From Caballeronia fortuita (lineage in GTDB: Bacteria > Pseudomonadota > Gammaproteobacteria > Burkholderiales > Burkholderiaceae): a stretch of 64,000 bases of DNA. A program made the position numbers and the translations under genes. The stretch covers positions 248,001 through 312,000 of the forward strand of contig NZ_FCNX02000007.1 of the NCBI RefSeq assembly GCF_001544835.2, written 5' to 3'. The notes beneath the pieces are model-generated. The model did no database searches. It was not told where the DNA came from and worked only from the letters and a program-made list of their open reading frames with translations. Every line of letters starts with the position of its first letter. Positions within the stretch are counted from its first letter, which is position 1. Below are positions 60,079 to 64,000 of the stretch, piece after piece.

Positions 60079-61332
60079 TTATTCCCAGGTCAGCGCGCCG
60101 CCGGTTTGATACTCAATCACGCGTGTCTCGAAGAAGTTGCGTTCCTTCTTCAAGTCGATCATTTCGCTCATCCACGGGAACGGGTTTTCCTCGTTCGGGT
60201 AGAGCGGGTCCAGTCCGATCTGCTGGCAACGCCGGTTGCAGATGAACCGCAAATAACTCTTGAACATCGACGCGTTCAGGCCGAGAACCCCGCGCGGCAT
60301 GGTGTCTTCAGCGTAGCGATATTCAAGGTCAACAGCCTGCTTGAAGAGCTCGCGGATTTCGGCCTTGAATTCGGCGGTCCACAGTTGCGGCTCTTCGAGT
60401 TTGATCTGGTTGATGAGGTCGATGCCGAAATTGCAGTGCATCGATTCGTCACGGAGGATGTATTGATACTGCTCCGCCGCGCCCGTCATCTTGTTCTGGC
60501 GACCCAGCGCCAGAATCTGCGTGAAGCCGACATAGAAGAACAACCCTTCCATGATGCAGGCGAACACGATCAACGACTTGAGCAATTTCTGGTCCGCTTC
60601 CAGCGTGCCGGTCGTGAAGGCCGGATCGGTCAGCGTCTGGATGAACGGGATGAGGAACTCGTCCTTGTCACGGATCGACTTGACCTCGTGATACGCGTTG
60701 AAGATCTCGCTCTCGTCGAGTCCCAGCGATTCGACGATGTACTGGTACGCGTGCGTGTGGATCGCCTCTTCGAACGCCTGGCGCAGCAGGAACTGGCGGC
60801 ACTCCGGAGCGGTGATGTGACGATACGTGCCGAGCACGATGTTGTTCGCGGCGAGCGAGTCCGCCGTGACGAAGAAGCCGAGGTTGCGCTTGACGATGCG
60901 TCGCTCGTCGTCGGACAGACCGTTCGGGTCTTTCCACAGAGCGATGTCGCGCGACATGTTCACTTCCTGCGGCATCCAGTGATTCGCACAGCCGGCGAGG
61001 TACTTCTCCCACGCCCACTTGTACTTGAACGGGACGAGCTGATTGACGTCGGTCTTGCCGTTGATGATGCGCTTGTCGGCGACATTGACGCGCGCTTCGC
61101 TCTGCGCGGCGATCGCGCCTGCGGAAGCGAGGGTTGCGGGATTCGCGGCTGCGGGCGGAACGAAGCCATCGGAGAAGATGTTGTTCGCTTGTGCAGTCTG
61201 ATGGGCAGCTTGATGAGCCGCAGCTTGCGCTGCCGGCGTACCGAAAGTCGTGCCTTGAGCGTTACGCAACGCGTTCTGTTGCGATGCGCTCGAGGGAGCT
61301 ACGGCAGTGGTCTCGTCATCCCAGTTGAGCAT
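60079..61332 (-). CDS. nrdB: Ribonucleotide reductase beta subunit (class I)
   Basis: A 417-residue di-iron protein that makes dNTPs with NrdA. An N-terminal extension of about 80 Ala/Gln-rich residues precedes the core. Metal and radical-site blocks: [30 protein letters not shown], and [21 protein letters not shown]. The C-terminus TGGALTWE is the usual NrdA-docking tail type. nrdA is not adjacent and not in the window. Its likely promoter has NrdR boxes 600 bp upstream. Confidence 0.96.
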   Translation of the reverse strand: MLNWDDETTAVAPSSASQQNALRNAQGTTFGTPAAQAAAHQAAHQTAQANNIFSDGFVPPAAANPATLASAGAIAAQSEARVNVADKRIINGKTDVNQLVPFKYKWAWEKYLAGCANHWMPQEVNMSRDIALWKDPNGLSDDERRIVKRNLGFFVTADSLAANNIVLGTYRHITAPECRQFLLRQAFEEAIHTHAYQYIVESLGLDESEIFNAYHEVKSIRDKDEFLIPFIQTLTDPAFTTGTLEADQKLLKSLIVFACIMEGLFFYVGFTQILALGRQNKMTGAAEQYQYILRDESMHCNFGIDLINQIKLEEPQLWTAEFKAEIRELFKQAVDLEYRYAEDTMPRGVLGLNASMFKSYLRFICNRRCQQIGLDPLYPNEENPFPWMSEMIDLKKERNFFETRVIEYQTGGALTWE

Positions 61333-61924
61333 AAATTCTCACCATCAATTTAGATCGGTTTGTACCATCTTTTCATGAGCGATAAAAGAGTTTGCTCATG
61401 AAAATTCTCGTTTTCATGCGATTTAGATTCGACGTTGCTACCTGCATACAACACTTGGCTCGAAGCCGTGTGCGCGATGCTCGATGCAGCATCGCTCGAT
61501 TCGTGTGTGAAGCGGTCCTGATCGAGTAGCTTCCATGACATCGCAGCGCGCTTTCGCATGACTTCATCGCTGCTCTCGAAGCCTTGCGGCGCAAGGCTTC
61601 GCGGACGATGCCCGATGCATGATGCGAAGCACGCCGCGCTCGAGTGCGAGCATTGGCGCGATGCTGTGCCGCGAAGCGTGAATGCATCGAAGCATGACTC
61701 GCTTCGATCATCGATCGATGTCTCTCGCCGACACGCGATGCGATGCAAAACATATGTCGACTCGCGATGTTCTCTCGCTCATCTTCGACGACGTTCGATG
61801 CGTGTCATCGGCCACACTTCTCGTCGTTCGATGCACCTCGTCACATGAACATCGATAGCGCTTCGAGGCTCATCGCGTGCGTCGAATTCGTTGCCGAAGT
61901 TTAGCATTCTGCGTCTCGTATTTC

Positions 61925-61938
61925 CACAATATCTTGTG
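61925..61938. promoter_or_regulatory. NrdR box 1
   Basis: CACAATATCTTGTG matches 13 of 14 positions of the NrdR core CACWATATATWGTG. NrdR represses ribonucleotide reductase genes. It lies 76 bp beyond the DUF3820 stop, upstream of nrdB. Confidence 0.7.
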
Positions 61939-61957
61939 CTTGCAAATCTCCGCAATA

Positions 61958-61971
61958 CAACCTATAGCGTG
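61958..61971. promoter_or_regulatory. NrdR box 2 (weak)
   Basis: CAACCTATAGCGTG matches 9 of 14 positions, and its position 33 bp from box 1 (about three helix turns) is the expected spacing for paired NrdR sites. Confidence 0.45.
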
Positions 61972-62013
61972 CCCATGCGAGCATTCTCAGAGGCCTGAGA
62001 TAACGCCCGGATC

Positions 62014-62226
62014 TCAGCGGCCTCGTAGCGGTTCGAGCAGCGAGCGCAGATTGTTGTGGTCGATCTCATGCATCAACGCGAGCAGGCGGCCGAGTTTGCC
62101 CTCTGGAAAACCCTCACGCGCGAACCATGCGAGATAGTGACCGGGCAGATCGGCGATGAGTCGGTCCTTGTATTTGCCATAGGGCATCGTCTGCGTGACG
62201 AGACGTTGCAGGTCCTGCGGGTCCAT
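62014..62226 (-). CDS. DUF3820 family protein
   Basis: A 70-residue protein starting MDPQDLQRLVTQTMPYGKYK, with the family blocks MPYGKYKDRLIADLPGHYLAWF and FPEGKLGRLLALMHEI. GAGGAG lies upstream. An ATG 10 codons further upstream is possible. Function unknown; some relatives sit beside nucleic-acid genes. Same strand as nrdB. Confidence 0.85.
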   Translation of the reverse strand: MDPQDLQRLVTQTMPYGKYKDRLIADLPGHYLAWFAREGFPEGKLGRLLALMHEIDHNNLRSLLEPLRGR

Positions 62227-62349
62227 CGCTTCTTCACTCCTCGATTGAATGTTCATCGCACCACGCAGCGCGTCGCGATCGCTCAGCGACTGCTCCATAT
62301 CGGTGCCATAATCGCCGCTCTTGCCGCCAAGAGTCGATCGCGAATCAAC

Positions 62350-63747
62350 ATGCCGCTTGCCGTCAAAGCTTTCATTGCCCCTCTCATCGTCGCGTGTGCG
62401 ATGTTCATGGAAAGCGTCGACGCCAACGTCATCGTGACGGCGATTCCCGAAATGGCGCGCGCCTTCGGACGCGATCCCGTCACGCTGAAGGTTGCGGTCA
62501 CGAGCTACGTGCTCGGGCTCGGCGTCTTCATACCGATCTGTGGATGGGTCGCCGACCGCTTCGGCGCGCGCGCCGTCTTCCGCACGGCGATTGGCGTGTT
62601 CGTCGCGGGCTCGCTGCTGTGCGCGGCATCGACATCGCTCGGCCCGTTCACTGTCGCGCGTTTCATTCAGGGCGTCGGCGGCGCGATGATGGTGCCGGTC
62701 GGGCGCATCATCATCTTTCGATCCGTGCGCCGCTCGGAGTTCATTCGCGCGATGAACTATCTCTCGGTGCCCGCAATGCTCGGTCCCGCGGCGGGTCCTC
62801 TGCTCGGCGGCTTCATCACGACGTATCTGCACTGGCGTCTGATCTTCTTCATCAACATTCCGATCGGCATCGCGGGCATCTGGCTGACCAACCGCTACAT
62901 CGCCAACTCGCGAGAGGATCATCCGGGCCGGCTCGACTGGTTTGGCTTCTTTCTCTCGGCGAGTGCGGGCGTGCTGCTGTTGCTCGGGCTCTCGCTCGTC
63001 GGCGGCGAGCTGATCCCGCAGCGCGTGGCGTACGCAATGTGCGTCGCTGGCGCGCTGATGGTCGTGCTGTACGTCGTGCATGCGCGTCGCGCGGAGAAGC
63101 CGCTGCTCGATCTGCGCTTCTTTCGCGTGCCGACATTTCAGGCGAGCGTGCTTGGAGGATCGATGTTTCGCATCGGGCTCGGCGCCGTGCCGTTTCTTCT
63201 GCCGCTCGCGCTGCAGGAGGGTCTCGGCATGACGGCGTTCAAGTCCGGCGCGATCACGTGCGCGTCGGCGTTCGGCGGCATGTTCATGCGCTCGCTTGCA
63301 TCGCGCGTGCTGCATCGGTTCGGCTTCCGTCAGACGCTGTTCTATAACGCGGCGTTGTCGGGCGTTGCTATCGCGGCGTGCGGCACGTTCTTTCCCGGTA
63401 CGCCGACGTGGGTGATCTGGGCTGTGGTGCTGCTCGGCGGCTTCTTCCCTGCGTTGCAGTTCACGAGCCTCAACTCGCTTGCGTATGCGGAAATCGAAAC
63501 ACGCGATGTCGGGCGTGCTACCAGTCTTGCAAGCTTCGTACAGCAGGTTTCGCTCGGGCTCGGCGTGACGGTCGCGGGGATTACGCTCGAGCTCTCGCAG
63601 TATCTGAACGGTCATGCGAGCGTGCAATGGTCGGACTTCTGGCCGGCGTTTCTCGTCGTTGGGCTGTTTTCTTTTCTCTCTATGCCGATCACTGCGCGGC
63701 TTTCGCATGATGCCGGGACGGAGATTTCTCGGGGTACTCGGGGATAG
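62350..63747 (+). CDS. MFS exporter, DHA2 (EmrB/QacA-like) family
   Basis: A 465-residue transporter with about 14 membrane segments. Motif A-like GWVADRFGARAVFRTAIG (after segment 2), motif C-like LGPAAGPLLGGFI, and DANVIVTAIPEMARAF in segment 1 are typical of DHA2 drug exporters. It starts MPLAVKAFIAPLIVACAMFMESVD. Divergent from the DUF3820 gene. Substrate unknown. A copy of the interspersed repeat begins just after its stop. Confidence 0.9.
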   Translation: MPLAVKAFIAPLIVACAMFMESVDANVIVTAIPEMARAFGRDPVTLKVAVTSYVLGLGVFIPICGWVADRFGARAVFRTAIGVFVAGSLLCAASTSLGPFTVARFIQGVGGAMMVPVGRIIIFRSVRRSEFIRAMNYLSVPAMLGPAAGPLLGGFITTYLHWRLIFFINIPIGIAGIWLTNRYIANSREDHPGRLDWFGFFLSASAGVLLLLGLSLVGGELIPQRVAYAMCVAGALMVVLYVVHARRAEKPLLDLRFFRVPTFQASVLGGSMFRIGLGAVPFLLPLALQEGLGMTAFKSGAITCASAFGGMFMRSLASRVLHRFGFRQTLFYNAALSGVAIAACGTFFPGTPTWVIWAVVLLGGFFPALQFTSLNSLAYAEIETRDVGRATSLASFVQQVSLGLGVTVAGITLELSQYLNGHASVQWSDFWPAFLVVGLFSFLSMPITARLSHDAGTEISRGTRG

Positions 63748-63757
63748 GTGTTTTTTT

Positions 63758-64000
63758 CTTCTCGCCGGATCCCGGTTTGTTATTGGTCTATTTGCGTTGC
63801 CCCTGTGCGGGGCGGCACTTACTTTCTTTGCTGCTGCAAAGAAAGTAAGCAAAGAAAGCAGCTTCTGATACGCCCGCGGTCACACGCAGTTTGGGTAGTC
63901 CTCTCGTCGCAGATGGCACTCGCCTAAAGAGTGCCCTCATCACAATCACGCGGCTTGGCTCGCGCACGGTCTGACTAGCTAGTTTCCCTCGCGCGTTGGT
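63758..64000 (+). repeat. Copy of the interspersed repeat arm, running to the window edge
   Basis: From GGATCCCG (63767) through TTGGTCTATT, GCCCC-TGTGC-GGGGC, TACTTTCTTTGC/GCAAAGAAAGTA and GCGCACGGTCTG (63961-63973) it follows the arm seen at 36507-36695. Beyond 63973 the sequence differs and is cut by the edge, so a second inverted arm may lie outside. Confidence 0.85.

Larger units (their letters stand above)
61333..62013. other. Long nrdB leader region with GATGC-rich sequence
   Basis: No credible gene in 681 bp. The part 61440-61870 is packed with GATGC/GCATC and CGATCG words. It includes a 23-nt near-perfect palindrome at 61578-61600 (GAAGCCTTGCG g CGCAAGGCTTC). The right end carries two NrdR-type boxes. 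If transcribed from there, nrdB has an unusually long leader. Confidence 0.55.

Noticed and set aside
61558..61848. 96-codon frame in the nrdB leader
   Set aside because: Ser/Arg/His-rich translation of GATGC-type repeats with no ribosome site.
62014..63852. 612-codon minus-strand frame through the MFS gene
   Set aside because: Only its last 70 codons (DUF3820) are credible; the rest is antisense to a clear transporter.

Overview
The window is GC-rich, densely coded chromosomal DNA from a beta-proteobacterium of the Burkholderiaceae, most likely a Paraburkholderia or Caballeronia relative. This rests on gene content and order (leuS-lptE-holA-proA, dapB-bamE-fur, accB-accC-prmA, nrdB beside an Ala/Lys-rich H1-like gene), three DUF2827 genes beside a trimeric autotransporter, and an interspersed repeat whose accidental translation contains FFAAAKK. 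The genus is an inference; no 16S rRNA or tRNA gene was seen.

Layout. Positions 1-5069: the 5' part of a trimeric autotransporter adhesin (reading off the left edge) behind a three-gene DUF2827 operon of putative glycosyltransferases. 5469-9310: Entner-Doudoroff genes eda and edd, a divergent hexR and a HexR operator. 9392-11254: a full-length HMW1C-type cytoplasmic N-glycosyltransferase. 11241-21678: housekeeping block (hemJ, proA, holA, lptE, leuS, exbD/exbB, dapB, bamE, fur, a small conserved protein). 21745-24855: gap and tkt. 25336-33521: VOC protein, rsmE, a barnase-like lipoprotein with its barstar, maeB, thiL, pgpA, pncC, pyrF. 33610-44216: sugar cluster with mutarotase, lactonase, two sugar dehydrogenases, AraFGH transporter, dgoA, dgoK and an IclR regulator, split by a 0.6-kb inverted-repeat element. 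44558-50279: mtgA, aroE, an RNase II-family gene, yqiA, mpl. 50479-58695: a conserved hypothetical, tlpA, accBC, prmA, a DUF3426 protein, tpx, a PfkB kinase and a glycine-zipper lipoprotein. 58933-61332: H1-like protein and nrdB. 62014-64000: a DUF3820 protein, an MFS exporter and another copy of the repeat element.

How genes may work together. HexR probably senses KDPG and controls edd-eda, feeding trioses to Gap and Tkt. The AraFGH/dgo cluster looks like oxidative De Ley-Doudoroff use of galactose and/or arabinose: uptake, oxidation to the lactone, hydrolysis, then (after a dehydratase not in the window) phosphorylation by DgoK and cleavage by DgoA.

The most unusual feature is the left 11 kb: a Ser/Thr-rich adhesin, three DUF2827 proteins and a free-standing HMW1C-like enzyme, together a candidate adhesin-glycosylation system. 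Smaller leads are a secreted RNase/inhibitor pair, an orphan terminator suggesting a small RNA, NrdR boxes ahead of nrdB with no nrdA between, and a 50-kb-spaced repeat with conserved hairpins.
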